Counted from the first letter of the stretch, positions 1 to 12,659 are shown. The stretch: 64,000 bases of DNA from Paracentrotus lividus (GCA_940671915.1 CALNVZ010003434.1:14476356-14540355); one strand, 5' to 3'. Numbers and translations: made by a program. Notes: generated by a model from the letters alone, not told the origin.

Positions 1-799
1 CTGGCTAAAAATGTGATGTTAAAGACAACAGTATTTACCAAGTAGAAATCACAAGAGCTAAAAATAATATCCTCTGTACAGAAAACTTTATTCTCCTGCC
101 ATTTACTATGTTGTTCATATTGAGCCGTTAGTGTACAAGTATATTCAGCATCTTCTTTAATATTTTAAAGATATATTCTTTATCAATTCCAAGCTCTATA
201 CATAATACAGGATACTCAAGGGCATGCGAATAACAAAATAGGATACCACCTACAATAAATATATAATCTGATTGCTGACATGCACAAGGGCATTAAAACA
301 TACACTTAGTACCCTTCTAGCTCTCATCAATTTATCCCTGGAAACTCATCTCTATCCCTACCAAATGAATATAAAAAAATACATCACACCTTGTCATGAG
401 TCAGCCTATTAACTTTGGGTGTGTACAAAAATGCTCTGTACACAAATGCTTTTATTTTTCTCGCTTCATTGACTACACTCGCTACACAATCGTCGCCTTT
501 GTGAATATTTATGAGAGCATAGTTGCTAACAAGTAGGCGTGAAAATCCTATTATTTTTCATGAGCATGATCATGATTATCTTGACGGTGTCATCGTTATC
601 GATGGAGACATCACGTCCGTCAGTTCGTACTCTGAATGGACATCGGAGGGGATGTACAGAGTTGAATTAGTAATGGTGCTAGAGGGTTGTTATTGAAGGT
701 GTTGGATTTGATGCCCAATCGTATGTCTAGATGAATAGGACATCATTCATCTAGATGGAACATACAAGGCGGAACTGTTACTCTGGAAATTGACACCAG

Positions 800-936
800 G
801 GGGGCATTTCATCAAAGGACCTGTCGGACGTTTTATCCAACAAACTGTTATAAGCTACTGAAATGCTTGCATCTGATTGGCTGAGAGCAAATTTGTCGGA
901 TAAAATGTCCGACAAGTCCTTTGATGAAATGCCCCC
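800..936. mobile_element. Short foldback MITE in left arm
   Basis: The terminal inverted repeats read GGGGCATTTCATCAAAGGA at one end and TCCTTTGATGAAATGCCCC at the other. Further pairing inward (GTCGGACATTTTATCCGACA type) makes the ~135 bp unit almost fully self-complementary. It has no coding capacity, so it is a non-autonomous element. Its class is not determinable from this sequence. Confidence 0.8.
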
Positions 937-1534
937 GAGAAATATTTAGGGTGGGAATGAATAATATAGCAAGGGTTGTAGACATTTGGTTGATGAATAT
1001 TTATTACAAAATTTATTTCCTGAGGTAGTTTTGCTTGTATTTATTTTTAATAGTAAATGTATCATGAATTTCTATCTTTTTCTCTTTTTCCCATGAATAA
1101 AGATGATTCAAGTTTCTTGAAGTAATTAGAAAATTTATTTCCTGTGGTAGATTTGCATGCTTTACAAACATACACGTAGGGAGGGTATTTTGGGGGTAAT
1201 AGTAAGTGTATCATAAATTTTGTTCTTGGTTTTTTTTTTCATGTGTTATATTGCTGATTAAAAGTTTCTTGAAGTCCTACATTGTAACTTTCTACTGTTT
1301 CATATTCATGGCATACTTAGCCTGAGACAGCTTATGATTAAACCTATGGGATGAGCAAATTAATGAAAAAAAAATCAGCTAAGAAGCAGAAGGTTGTTAA
1401 ATCTGTGATATTGTAAGTTATCTTGAAAAATATCTGAATTAAAAAGTCCTAATGATGGTAAATTTGATCAATCTTGTTTTTCATCAAGGAGTTTCAAAGA
1501 CTGCCTTCCAGCAGCGCCCCCCCCCCTAAAAAAA

Positions 1535-1580
1535 AAATAAATAAATAAATAAATAAATAAAAATAATAATAATAAATAAA
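1535..1580 (+). repeat. (ATAA)n microsatellite
   Basis: Repeated AAAT/ATAA units follow a poly-C run. The inverted counterpart lies near 6450-6500 in the right arm. A simple length-variable repeat. Confidence 0.85.
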
Positions 1581-1703
1581 CAAATAAATCATTATCAGGC
1601 CATAACTATGGGGGGGGTGGCTCAAGGTTATTAGGTCGAGCATCCCCCGCCCCTTGGATAAAAAGCTAGATCTGGTACTGTGTTGTGTTTTTTTTTTCAT
1701 ATA

Positions 1704-3880
1704 CAGTGTGTTCCTAAAAAAAGAGGACCGAAGTTCAAAGGTCAGTCATTCCAAAAGTATATGGTTTATTCTTGTGATTCGTTAAGAAGAATTCAGTCAT
1801 ATAAAGGGGCAACCCGACTACGGGTGATCCTCGTACGGGACGTCAAGTGGACTCCTGAGGTCGTGGGTAAATCGAACAAAAGTCTGAAAAAATTGTCAAT
1901 CCTGTTCGATTCTTTTAATCGCTAGCAAGTCGCAAAGTTTCTGAGAAGTCGGATACTTTCGTGCATATTTAGGCGTCGCGAACCACCGAGACGTCACAGA
2001 GACTTGCCTTCGAAAGAAGTCTACTAAAATATTGAACATGTTTGACATTTGTTTGGTTTTCTCGCGACTTCCTGGAGACTCAGGATCCGTCGCAGTGACC
2101 TCTCCGAGACTCCAGAGACTCATAATTAAAGGTTTACTAAATTAAGAAAACAAATTGGGCTTATTCAGCGGATAATTACCTTCTAAAAACGAAAGTGAAA
2201 ATTGTTTTTCCTAATAAAGTCTCAATTTGACGAAAAATGTGAAAAACTATAGGCTTTGATGACATTCCTGAAACCCTGTGAGCTGATTGGTTCCTTGCGG
2301 AATGACGTATTAAAAGTAAGACCCTAAAACACACGGAGACTGGCATAATGCGTGTATGTACACAACGCAATATTGGACTCCTTTTTACCAGAGAAAACTA
2401 ACGAAAATTGAAGAAGAATGAATGTAGATTTAGTATACGAAAGTCTTAAGAATATCTGTCACACATCATCAGTGAACAATTTGCGCCAAATATTCAAATC
2501 TTGCGTAATTTCATCATTTCTACCAAACATCCTCGTCTGTCTTTCTGTGCTTTGCATTATCGTAACGCATTAACAGTCGTTTTGGTGTCCCTGTAAGTTT
2601 AGTGCACTATTGTTGTACCTCAATAAACATAACGACTGCTATATGGACTAGGAGTTTATGTGTGTGTAGACCACAAGGGTATGTAACTCTATGGTGTAGA
2701 CCGCAAAGCTATGAGCTGATACGGGCAGCTATGAGGTCGTATGTGTATTTAGTATATACGCACACGATGTACTCCTGGGACAATATCTGCCCCCATCAGC
2801 ATATTTCTGCAGCATGCGAATACACATCTCACTCACAGACTGTAGTACATGTACAGAGTCTGATCTCGTCTCGTTGATACATTGCACGGAATATTCACCT
2901 GTGGGATATTGCATAACTGTCCTGCCTTCGCTCTATGCAACTATACCACAGTGACTGTTTTATCATCAAAATTGACTTCTGTAAGTAGAAGAGATGTTAT
3001 TAATTGTCAGTAGGTCTAAACCAACGTAAACAGTATTCTCATTTCCTTCATATCGAATTAGGAATATTTTAAAGTCAACCGGCAACTCACTGCAAGTATT
3101 TGTAAGCCAGTCTGCTCAAGTAAAGTAGGCTTGACTTACTTTTCCAAACTCCAAAAGCTTTCAATCTCTTTTGGAAAACGATGTATGTATAAAAGCTAGG
3201 CCCTCATCCATAGTGGTCTTACTATAACCCTTATCTACACACAAATTAGACATTTATTGATGAAATCGTGTCCAAAATCAAGATTCTAGTGACCAATGTA
3301 ATGTGTGAAAGAACAGTATAGTCGTCGTGCAACGGGAGCATGGAATATAGCAGCCCCGCCAGCTCGGGTGCTCAATGCCTCTACATGCATGCACTGTACT
3401 GCCCGTGCGACTGGCTTACTCACAATACGTCACAGTCACGTGACTACGATATCGCTTCATGAAGCTTTTTAGGGCGGGGCTTATAGCAGCGGGAATGGGC
3501 ATTTATGGGCTTTTCAAATGATTGTCCTTGATTACCAAAATGTTTTGGAAAAAATGGGTGGTAAATGTGACTTCTAATGATTCCTCCTAACGAAAAATGG
3601 ACAATTATTTTTCTAATTTAGTAAACCTTTAAGAACGCATCTCATTACCAGTGAGAAATCCACTTTAGCAAAGAAGATGACATTTCATTGAAACTTGCTG
3701 AAAGAGATCCAATGACACCAATTACTTAAGAAAGGTTTGTTTCATACCCGAAAAACCACAAACTTGGAAAAAACGGGTTTTGTACCTATCGCCTCAAAAG
3801 ACCCTAACTCTGTGACCCATTACACTTTGGACTTCAGCAGTGTCTCAAAATTAAACTGATGAGTTACTTAATATTTTAGT
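1704..3880. mobile_element. TA-flanked TIR element, copy 1 (right end lost at gap)
   Basis: The left terminus is TA followed by CAGTGTGTTCCTAAAAAAAG, and about 83 bp of this end is repeated inverted at 6253-6332. A TA target duplication and a CAGTG terminus are common for Tc1/mariner-type elements, but no transposase is encoded, so the class is inferred. The copy contains a nested TTAA-flanked element (2130-3628) and stops at the N run. Next to the TIR, at about 1787-1850, it has sequence not found in copy 2, where about 290 bp of subterminal repeat lies instead. Copy 1 is therefore rearranged on its left side. Confidence 0.7.
2130..3628. mobile_element. Nested TTAA-flanked element, copy 1
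   Basis: TTAA is followed by AGGTTTACTAAATTA at the left end, and TAATTTAGTAAACCT is followed by TTAA at the right, giving a ~1.5 kb unit. The interior contains no transposase-like frame. TTAA is the piggyBac target, but these termini lack the CCC start usual for piggyBac, so the class is open. A near-identical copy lies at 4497-6001. Confidence 0.7.
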
Positions 3881-3905
3881 NNNNNNNNNNNNNNNNNNNN
3901 NNNNN
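3881..3905. other. Assembly gap (25 N)
   Basis: A run of 25 unknown bases. The flanks are inverted copies of each other: the left side ends TTAATATTTTAGT and the right side starts ACTAGAATAATAAGTAA. The assembly therefore broke at the centre of a palindrome. The true gap length is unknown. Confidence 0.98.
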
Positions 3906-6332
3906 ACTAGAATAATAAGTAACTCATCAGCTTTAATTTGAGACATTGCTGACGTCTAAATTGTAATGGGTCACAGATTAGGGTCCTTTGAAGAATAGGT
4001 ACAAAACCCGTTTTTTCCAAGTTTTTGGTTTTTGGGTACGAAACAAAATTTTTGTTAGTTTTTGGTTTCCTCGTTTTGGGGTATTTTCACACAAGGTTCA
4101 ATGAAATTCAATCTCATTTTCCAAAGGACCACTGGCAATGAGATGGGTTCACTATTATGGGCCTCTGGAGTCGTGGTGACGTCGTGGTGACGTCTCCTGA
4201 GACTTCAGGGCGTCGTGGGTAAATCGAACAAAAGTCTGAAAAAATTGTCAATCCTGTTCGATTTCTTTTAATCGCTAGCAAGTTCCGACAAAGTTTCTGA
4301 GAAGTCGTGGATACTTTCGTGCATATTTAGGGACGTCGCGGCAACCCACCGAGACGTCACAGAGACTTGCTTGCGTCTGAAAGAAGTCTACTAAAATATT
4401 GAACATGTTTGACATTTGTTTGGTTTTCTCGCGACTTCCTGGAGACTCAGGATCCGTCGCAGTGACCTCTCCGAGACTCCAGAGACTCATAATTAAAGGT
4501 TTACTAAATTAAGAAAAAAATTGGGCTTATTCAGCGGATAATTACCTTCTAAAAACGAAAGTGAAAATTGTTTTTCCTAATAAAGTCTCAATTTGACGAA
4601 AAATGTGGAAAAACTATAGGCTTTGATGACATTCCTGAAACCCTGTGAGCTGATTGGTTCCTTAGCGGAATGACGTATTAAAATAAGACCCTAAAACACA
4701 CGGAGACTGGCATAATGCGTGTATGTACACAAAACGCAATATTGGACTCCTTTTTACCAGAGAAAACTAACGAAAATTGAAGAAGAATGAATGTAGATTT
4801 AGTATACGAAAGTCTTAAGAACTATCTGTCACACATCATCAGTGAACAATTTTGCGCCAAATATTCAAATCTTGCGTAATTTCATCATTTCTACCAAACA
4901 TCCTCGTCTGTCTTTCTGTGCTTTGCATTATCGTAAACGCATTAACAGTCGTTTTGGTGTCCCTGTAAGTTTAGTGCACTATTGTTGTACCTCAAATGAA
5001 CATAACGACTGCTATATGGACTAGGAGTTTATGTGTGTGTAGACCACAAGGGGTATGTAACTCTATGGTGTAGACCGCAAAGCTATGAGCTGATACGGGC
5101 AGCTATGAGGTCGTATGTGTATTTAGTATATACGCACACGATGTACTCCTGGGACAATATCTGCCCCCATCAGCATATTTCTGCAGCATGCGAATACACA
5201 TCTCACTCACAGACTGTAGTACATGTACAGAGTCTGATCTCGTCTCGTGTATACATTGCACGGAATATTCACCTGTGGGATATTGCATAACTGTCCTGCC
5301 TTCGCTCTATGCAACTATACCACAGTGACTGTTTATTCATCAAAATTGACTTCTGTAAGTAGAAGAGATGTTATTAATGTCAGTAGGTCTAAACCAACGT
5401 AAACAGTATTCTCATTTCCTTCATATCGAATTAGGAATATTTTAAAGTCAACTCCGGCAACTCACTGCAAGTATTTGTAAGCCAGTCTGCTCAAGTAAAG
5501 TAGGCTTGACTTACTTTTCCAAACTCCAAAAGCTTTCAATCTCTTTTGGAAAACGATGTATGTATAAAAGCTAGGCCCTCATCCATAGTGGTCTTACATA
5601 AACCCTTATCTACACACAAATTAGACATTTATTGATGAAATCGTGTCCAAAATCAAGATTCTAGTGACCAATGTAATGTGTGAAAGAACAGTATAGTCGT
5701 CGTGCAACGGGAGCATGGAATATAGCAGCCCCGCCAGCTCGGGTGCTCAATGCCTCTACATGCATGCACTGTACTGTCCGTGCGACTGGCTTACTCACAA
5801 TACGTCACAGTCACGTGACTACGAATCGCTTCATGAAGCTTTTTAGGGCGGGGCTTATAGCAGCGGGAATGGGCATTTATGGGCTTTTCAAATGATTGTC
5901 CTTGATTACCAAAAATGTTTTGGAAAAATGGTGGTAAATTGTGACTTCTAATGATTCCTCCTAACGAAAAATGGACAATTATTTCTTAATTTAGTAAACC
6001 TTTAAGAACGCATCTCATTACCAGTGAAAATCCACTTAGCAAAGAAGATGACATTTCATTGAAACTTGCTGAAAGAGATCCAATGACACCAATTACTTAA
6101 GAAAGGTTTGTTTCATACCCGAAAAACCACAAACTTGGAAAAAACGGGTTTTGTACCTATCGCCTTCAAAAGACCCTAACTCTGTGACCCATTACACTTT
6201 GGACTTCAGCAGTGTCTCAAAATTAAAGCTGATGAGTTACTTAATATTTTAGTAACGAATCACAAGAATAAACCATATACTTTTGGAATGACTGACCTTT
6301 GAACTTCGGTCCTCTTTTTTAGGAACACACTG
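3906..6332. mobile_element. TA-flanked TIR element, copy 2 (left end lost at gap)
   Basis: The right terminus ends GGAACACACTG followed by TA, matching inverted the start of copy 1. From about 4200 to 6252 it repeats 1850-3880 in the same orientation. Its first ~290 bp (3906-4200) are the inverted counterpart of the element's own right subterminal region (about 3633-3880 in copy 1). The original element therefore had long TIRs. It has no coding capacity. Confidence 0.7.
4497..6001. mobile_element. Nested TTAA-flanked element, copy 2
   Basis: Same termini and TTAA flanks as the copy at 2130-3628, with only scattered indels and substitutions between them. Both copies sit at the same place within the larger element, so the nesting preceded the duplication. 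Confidence 0.7.
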
Positions 6333-8003
6333 TATATGAAAAAAAAAACACAACACAGTACCAGATCTAGCTTTTTATCCAAGGGGCGGGGATGCTCGAC
6401 CTAATAACCTTGAGCCACCCCCCCATAGTTATGGCCTGATAATGATTTATTTGTTTATTATTATTATATTTTATTTATTTATTTATTTATTTATTTTTTT
6501 TTTAGGGGGGGGGCGCTGCTGGAAGGAGTCTTTGAAACTCCTTGATGAAAAACAAGATTGATCAAATTTACCATCATTAGGACTTTTTAATTCAGATATT
6601 TTCAAGATAACTTACAATATCACAGATTAACAACCTTCTGCTTCTTAGCTGATTTTTTTTCATTAATTTGCTCATCCCATAGGTTTAATCATAAGCTGTC
6701 TCAGGCTAAGTATGCCATGAATATGAAACAGTAGAAAGTTACAATGTAGGACTTCAAGAAACTTTTAATCAGCAATATAACACATGAAAAAAAAAACCAA
6801 GACAAAATTTATGATACACTTACTATTACCCCCAAAATACCCTCCCTACGTGTATGTTTGTAAAGCATGCAAATCTACCACAGGAAATAAATTTTCTAAT
6901 TACTTCAAGAAACTTGAATCATCTTTATTCATGGGAAAAAGAGAAAAAGATAGAAATTCATGATACATTTACTATTAAAATAAATACAAGCAAAACTACC
7001 TCAGGAAATAAATTTTGTAATAAATATTCATCAACCAAATGTCTACAACCCTTGCTATATTATTCATTCCCACCCTAAATATTTCTCGGGGCATTTCATC
7101 AAAGGACTTGTCGGACATTTTATCCGACAAATTTGCTCTCAGCCAATCAGATGCAAGCATTTCAGTAGCTTATAACAGTTTGTTGGATAAAACGTCCGAC
7201 AGGTCCTTTGATGAAATGCCCCCCTGGTGTCAATTTCCAGAGTAACAGTTCCGCCTTGTATGTTCCATCTAGATGAATGATGTCCTATTCATCTAGACAT
7301 ACGATTGGGCATCAAATCCAACACCTTCAATAAACAACCTCTACACCATTACTAATTCAACTCTGTACATCCCCTCCGATGTCCATTCAGAGTACGAACT
7401 GACGGACGTGATGTCTCCATCGATAACGATGACACCGTCAAGATAATCATGATCATGCTCATGAAAATAATAGGATTTTCACGCCTACTTGTTAGCAACT
7501 ATGCTCTCAAATATTCACAAAGGCGACATTGTGTAGCGAGTGTGTCAATGAAGCGAGAAAAATAAAAGCATTTGTGTACAGAGCATTTTTGTACACACCC
7601 AAAGTTAATAGGCTGACTCATGACAAGGTGTGATGTATTTTTTATATTCATTTGGTAGGGAAGAATGAGTTTCCAGGGATAAATTTTATGAGAGCTAGAG
7701 GGACTAAGTGTATGTTTAATGCCCTGTGCATGTCAGCAATCAGATTATATATTTATTGAGGTGGTATCCTATTTTGTTATTCGCATGCCTTGAGTATCCT
7801 GTATTATGTATAGAGCTTGGAATTGATAAAGAATATATCTTTAAAATATTAAAGAAGATGCTGAATATACTTGTACACTAACGGCTCAATATGAACAACA
7901 TAGTAAATGGCAGGAGAATAAAGTTTCTGTACAGGGATATTATTTTAGCTCTTGTGATTTCTACTTGGTAAATACTGTTGTCTTTAACATCACATTTTAG
8001 CCA
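6333..8003 (-). repeat. Right arm of large inverted repeat
   Basis: This is the reverse complement of 1-1703. Similarity runs to about 8003, where the right arm reads CATTTTAGCCAG opposite the window's first bases CTGGCTAAAA. Sequence beyond 8004 has no partner inside the window. Confidence 0.9.
7088..7224. mobile_element. Same foldback MITE in right arm
   Basis: This is the mirror copy of the MITE at 800-936, at the corresponding place in the right arm. Its presence in both arms means the MITE was already inserted when the arm was duplicated, or that the duplication is an assembly product. Confidence 0.8.
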
Positions 8004-8640
8004 GGCAAACTATCATCAGACCAAACTATAATTAGACCAACTGGAAATTAGACTGAATGGATAATTGCCCAAAAAGGACATTGGAAAAATGGGCAGATAG
8101 CTGTAAAAGTAAACATTGCCTGTTATTAGTCATCTAAATGAACAGAAATTAGACAAAATGCGTTGTGCAGAAATATAGGATGGAGTATATTGATATTGGA
8201 CCAAAATAGAATGTGTTAAAAAAAAAAAAAAAAAAAAAGAAGTAATGTTGGAACCATAAACTGTTGAGGCCTTTTAAATTAGCATCTGACTGAATTCGAA
8301 ATTGTATGAGAGGTATGAAGTTGTGTGTCATTGAATAAGAAATAATTTCAAGACTGAGCAAGTTTATACATAGTTTACATTAGTTATGCATACAGGGAGA
8401 AATATATTTCCTCCTCTTTCTTTCACTACATGTACATGGAAACATAATTATTAAATAATTAATCTTGGAAAGTGTGCAGTTATGAATACAGAAGTGTTTT
8501 TCATTCCTCTCTCCTATATTATGCATGATTATATTGATTAAGATAACATTAAGGGGGAGCTCCATAGGATTCCATAAATGAAAATAGAGGTGCCAATTTT
8601 ATGTTTTAATCAAAATGATTGAACATGGATACTAAAGTGA
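8004..8640. other. No gene seen
   Basis: AT-rich intergenic-looking sequence with an A run near 8219-8238. No credible exon or repeat family recognised. Confidence 0.5.
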
Positions 8641-8644
8641 TGAT

Positions 8645-8849
8645 GGGGTGTTTCATAAAGTGTAAAGTAGACTTAAAGTCATATTTCATTTCCTAGTTGC
8701 TTACAGTATATTACGCATTACCTCATTGTTCAGATCTTGCTCCTGCATGATTGAAAAATCTATCAATGAGATTGCATCTTAAAAACTTGGATTGTGCTTT
8801 GAATTAAAGTGTGACTTTAAGTCTGCTTAACTCTTTGTGAAACAACCCC
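8645..8849. mobile_element. Foldback MITE
   Basis: The left end GGGGTGTTTCATAAAG pairs with the right end CTTTGTGAAACAACCCC. Subterminal GTAGACTTAAAGTCA pairs with TGACTTTAAGTCTGC. About 205 bp, non-coding. Confidence 0.7.
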
Positions 8850-8984
8850 TCTGAACACAATGCCCAATGTGTATATTAGTAAATACCAGGAAACAAAAAC
8901 ATGCATAGCTCATAGGATACCCTTTTAAGAAGGATATTTTTTTTTCTCTTCTGTTCAACTTGACTTCCCCTTCAGTAAAGACCT

Positions 8985-9625
8985 ACCAAAAGACAATTTT
9001 CTTTGACGTTTGAAAATGATACATACAGTGGGTGAGATAGGATAGGGGAGGAAGTTCAACAAGAAACAAAGAAAACAGTAGAGACTGTCCAAGATGTGCC
9101 GGAAATAACAGTATTACTTTTAAAGCTGTACAATAAGTTTAAGAAAGGATAGACTGGAGCGGTACTTTGCTTTCCTTGAAAACCTAAAAATATACATTAG
9201 AAAATGATGCATTAGTGGGTGAGAAAGGATAGGGGAGGCAATTAAGAGGATCAAGTGAGTTAAACAAGATACAAAGAAAACATTAGCGACCGCAAAAATG
9301 TATCATATGCTATTAGATGCAAGAAATAACACTATTCTTTTAAAGATACAGTTAGATGAAGAAAGGACAAACCAGGGCGGTATTTCCTTTATCTTGAAAA
9401 CCTACAAAAAAGACAAGTTTTCTTGACATCATTAGAAAATGATGCATTAGTGGATGAGAAAGGATAGGGGAGGCAAGTATTAAAGAGGATAAAGTACATC
9501 ATGCAAGATTTAACAAAATAGTATATGCTATGTAAAGATGTATGTATGCATCATATGCCAGAAATAACACTATTTCATTTATAGGATAAAACAATCAGAT
9601 TATAAAAGGACAGGCTGGGAGGATG
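8985..9625 (+). repeat. Diverged tandem repeat, about three units
   Basis: Blocks such as GAAAATGATGCATTAGTGG, GGATAGGGGAGG and AAATAACACTATT recur in the same order, with spacings of about 190 and 235 bp. The copies have diverged and differ by indels. No coding frame follows the repeat. Confidence 0.6.
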
Positions 9626-9639
9626 AGGGATTAATTATA

Positions 9640-11560
9640 AGAATTGGTAAAGAGAAAACAAATCTCTCCTGATTTGCTTGTTATGGAAACAGACATGACA
9701 TCATAACCCAGAAATAGCACATGACATCATTTGATGGTTGACAATTGAACACTGAGCAAACAGTGGATGATTAGTGATTCACTGAAGCTGTGCTATTTGA
9801 CAAGAAAGCTGGTAAATGTGGTTTAATTCTTTCCCAGAATATTCAACAATACTATGTCAACAAGTTACCCTTTTTAGATGCCCGCATCAATGAACTATGA
9901 ATGGCTACCAGACAATAGATACCCTCCACCCTGGATGACTACATCCAAACCTTATGGTATCACCCCTTTGCTCTTAATTATATCAATTAAAACTGCGGCT
10001 CATTCAAAGGATTGTTAGAAGTGGGAAAGGTTCAATCTGGAGATGGTGGTCTTTAGTACTGGTAAATTAACTACCAATTGATATTCTTTAGTGACAATTA
10101 AATTTAATACCTAAGATAAAGTTTCACAGCCAGGAATCGCATGGCAATCAGTGAATGAGCAATATTGAAATAGATTAACATAGCATTAAGTAATACAATT
10201 ATGATGTATTATTACAGGAATACAAATGAAAATTTAATAAACATGCTGGTAATGGATTCTGAGATATACATGCAAATGTATGCCTCTTTGAAAATGTCCA
10301 TGACTTGTACATTATATGGTTCACGAGATTTCATATATTTATATCAAATATTAACTCTACCAGATCCTTTTCATCTTTTCTCTCTCTATCGATTAACTTG
10401 ATCACTAGTATGTAGTAATATAGATACAATTGTGTTTTCCTCCTTATTAATCATCTAGAGAAAAGAAAGCTCCTCCCACCTTACATTTTGAAATATTCAA
10501 TCTGACCTTCTTATATCCTTTCATACATTTGTTGTTGAGTACAAGAAGAGCATTAGTACACTGAATACTCTTACATCCTTCTAGCTACCAGGAAACCATG
10601 TTTCTATCTGTTGCCACTTGAGGCTTGTGGTTTCCATGTACAATAGATGATGGGTGTTTCCCTGATTATATTGTGCAAATGAAAAGAGAAAAGTTCTCCT
10701 AGACTATTGTCTGTTTTGAGTCATCTAGGGTCTCAATCATAAACCGACATACATTATAATACAAGTAGATGTGGTTGTTATAGCTCGTAGAGCAAACAAG
10801 AGAACTAGATACACTGATTCATTTGATATCATTTGTTAAACTCTCATTAAACGATATCTTTTCGATGAAGCAATGGGTGTTTCCCACTTCTGTCTGGTCT
10901 AAGAAGAAAAAAGGCTTCCCCATTGAGTAATGTTATGAACACAATTTAACCCTGCGAGTTCATCCACCACTGTTCAGTGAGCAAACAGAATGGTGTGTGG
11001 TTTACTAAAAGGTCCGACAAATATATACAGTTGCATTTATACCAATTGCATAGATGCGTATTAATCATGGAACATTGTGTAGGTTATGCATATATGTCTT
11101 AAATCATGTGACAATATCAAAAATATATAAAGAAGGGTACAAGAAATTCTTCCTTTAGATTAATCACATTACTATAACTTGCAATATATATTTCTCTTTA
11201 GCTTTTCCGATGAGTGTTTTGCAATCTATTCAGTCAGGTTATTAAATTAATTATGTATATTTCAACAGGAGAAGATTATTCCAATCAATTAAAAATAAAT
11301 TCAAGAAATTCATAATGATATAGTCACAGGGGAAGGTTTCATGGTGCACCAAGTAAATTTGTTTGAAGTTATGAGTGTCCTGAAAATGACCTATACTTAC
11401 TCTCTTTATACTATTACATCAAATATTTATCCAAATAAATGAAATACAAAATAAAACTACCAAACAGATTATTTATCGCTTTATGGGGTCATATTTTTTG
11501 TAAAATACATATGAATGCACAGGTGATCAAACAGTTCTAGTAGATTATGTATACTATATC
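9640..11560. other. No gene seen
   Basis: AT-rich sequence without long open frames or recognisable repeats. Confidence 0.4.
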
Positions 11561-11810
11561 AGCTTCAAGTGCCAGGACAGGTCGATATAATAAAGATGCA
11601 TGCATTTTTCCCCTTTTTTTTTGGGGGGGGGGTGACATATCTAAATAAAACAAATATTTTAAAAGGGAAATAATGATACCTCAGTTTCAAGTGCTAGCAC
11701 AAAACAGATGCAAGAAATACAATATTGTTTTTTCAATGAAATAAACAAAGGCCATATATCTGAGTTTCAAGTGCAATGTAAACGCATAAATTTAATAAAG
11801 TGGCAGTGAC

Positions 11811-11895
11811 TTAGTAACAAATCACAAGAATAAACCATATACTTTTGGAATGACTGACCTTTGAACTTCGGTCCTCTTTTTTTAGGAACACACTG
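11811..11895 (-). mobile_element. Solo TIR of the 1704-6332 element family
   Basis: About 85 bp almost identical to 6250-6332, from the subterminal TTAGTAAC to the terminal GGAACACACTG followed by TA. Sequence inside it (left) does not match the element, so this is a truncated or solo end. It shows the family is dispersed. Confidence 0.8.
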
Positions 11896-12659
11896 TATAG
11901 TCACATGATATAATCTAAGAATCATGACATTGCAGAGAGACATCTAAAAATAGTTTGTCATTGATAGATATCAATGGATATGAAATGTGGCAGGTATAAT
12001 ATGAAAGTTTTAACAGAACACTGGTTTAGAAGAGATATCAAGCTGGGTGCTTCCCAATAAAGGGGTGGGAAATTCCTTCTGTTAAAAGACCAAAGGGTGT
12101 CATAAACATTTTTAATAATTATGTACCATTGGCTTAGAGTATGAACGGGAGTTAACTTGTCTGGCCAATAGATGAAGCTGCCAATATGTAACATGCCTGC
12201 TAAAAACTTCAAACCAACAATTTATTTTTCAGTTTTATGAATTTTCTTAAACTAGAGATTTCAAGCCTTCAAATGATATCCAACACTTTTAGTTTTAAAG
12301 TATGACCAAGTTGAATATCACATTGGAGTAAAAAACTATCAATATCTCATATGCAGAAAAACCAGTTTCTCTCACCAGCTCTGTTGTTCTTTTGGGGGAA
12401 TTAGTGGTGATTTTGAGCTGTGGTGTTGGTCACATACAAGGATCCCTTTAACTCCGACCCCACATCGCGATTCATCATTCAATTTTCCCCCAGTTTTGAA
12501 ATGAAGACATCAAATTCAGCCAACCCGAACAATCTTTTCAATTTCCTCTCCCCCTTCCTCTGCCCATTACTCCCTCCTCTTCGTTACGCTCCCCAAACGT
12601 GTCAAATGCGTTCCGAACAGAAATTAGGAGGGAATTTGAAAACCAGGCTGGCTTGACTA

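Larger units (their letters stand above)
1..1703 (+). repeat. Left arm of large inverted repeat
   Basis: This arm is matched almost base for base, in reverse complement, by 6333-8003. The two arms share a (ATAA)n tract, a poly-C run, a foldback MITE and unique-looking sequence. Differences are small indels and scattered substitutions. The match is still running at base 1, so the arm may extend beyond the window. No coding potential was seen. Confidence 0.9.

Noticed and set aside
2130-3628. Assignment of the TTAA-flanked unit to piggyBac
   Set aside because: The TTAA target fits, but termini lack the expected CCC start and no transposase is present.
1896-4490. A 37-residue peptide frame present in both element copies (1896-2123 and 4275-4490)
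   Set aside because: Identity reflects the duplicated DNA. The downstream parts differ by frameshifts and no protein family is recognisable.
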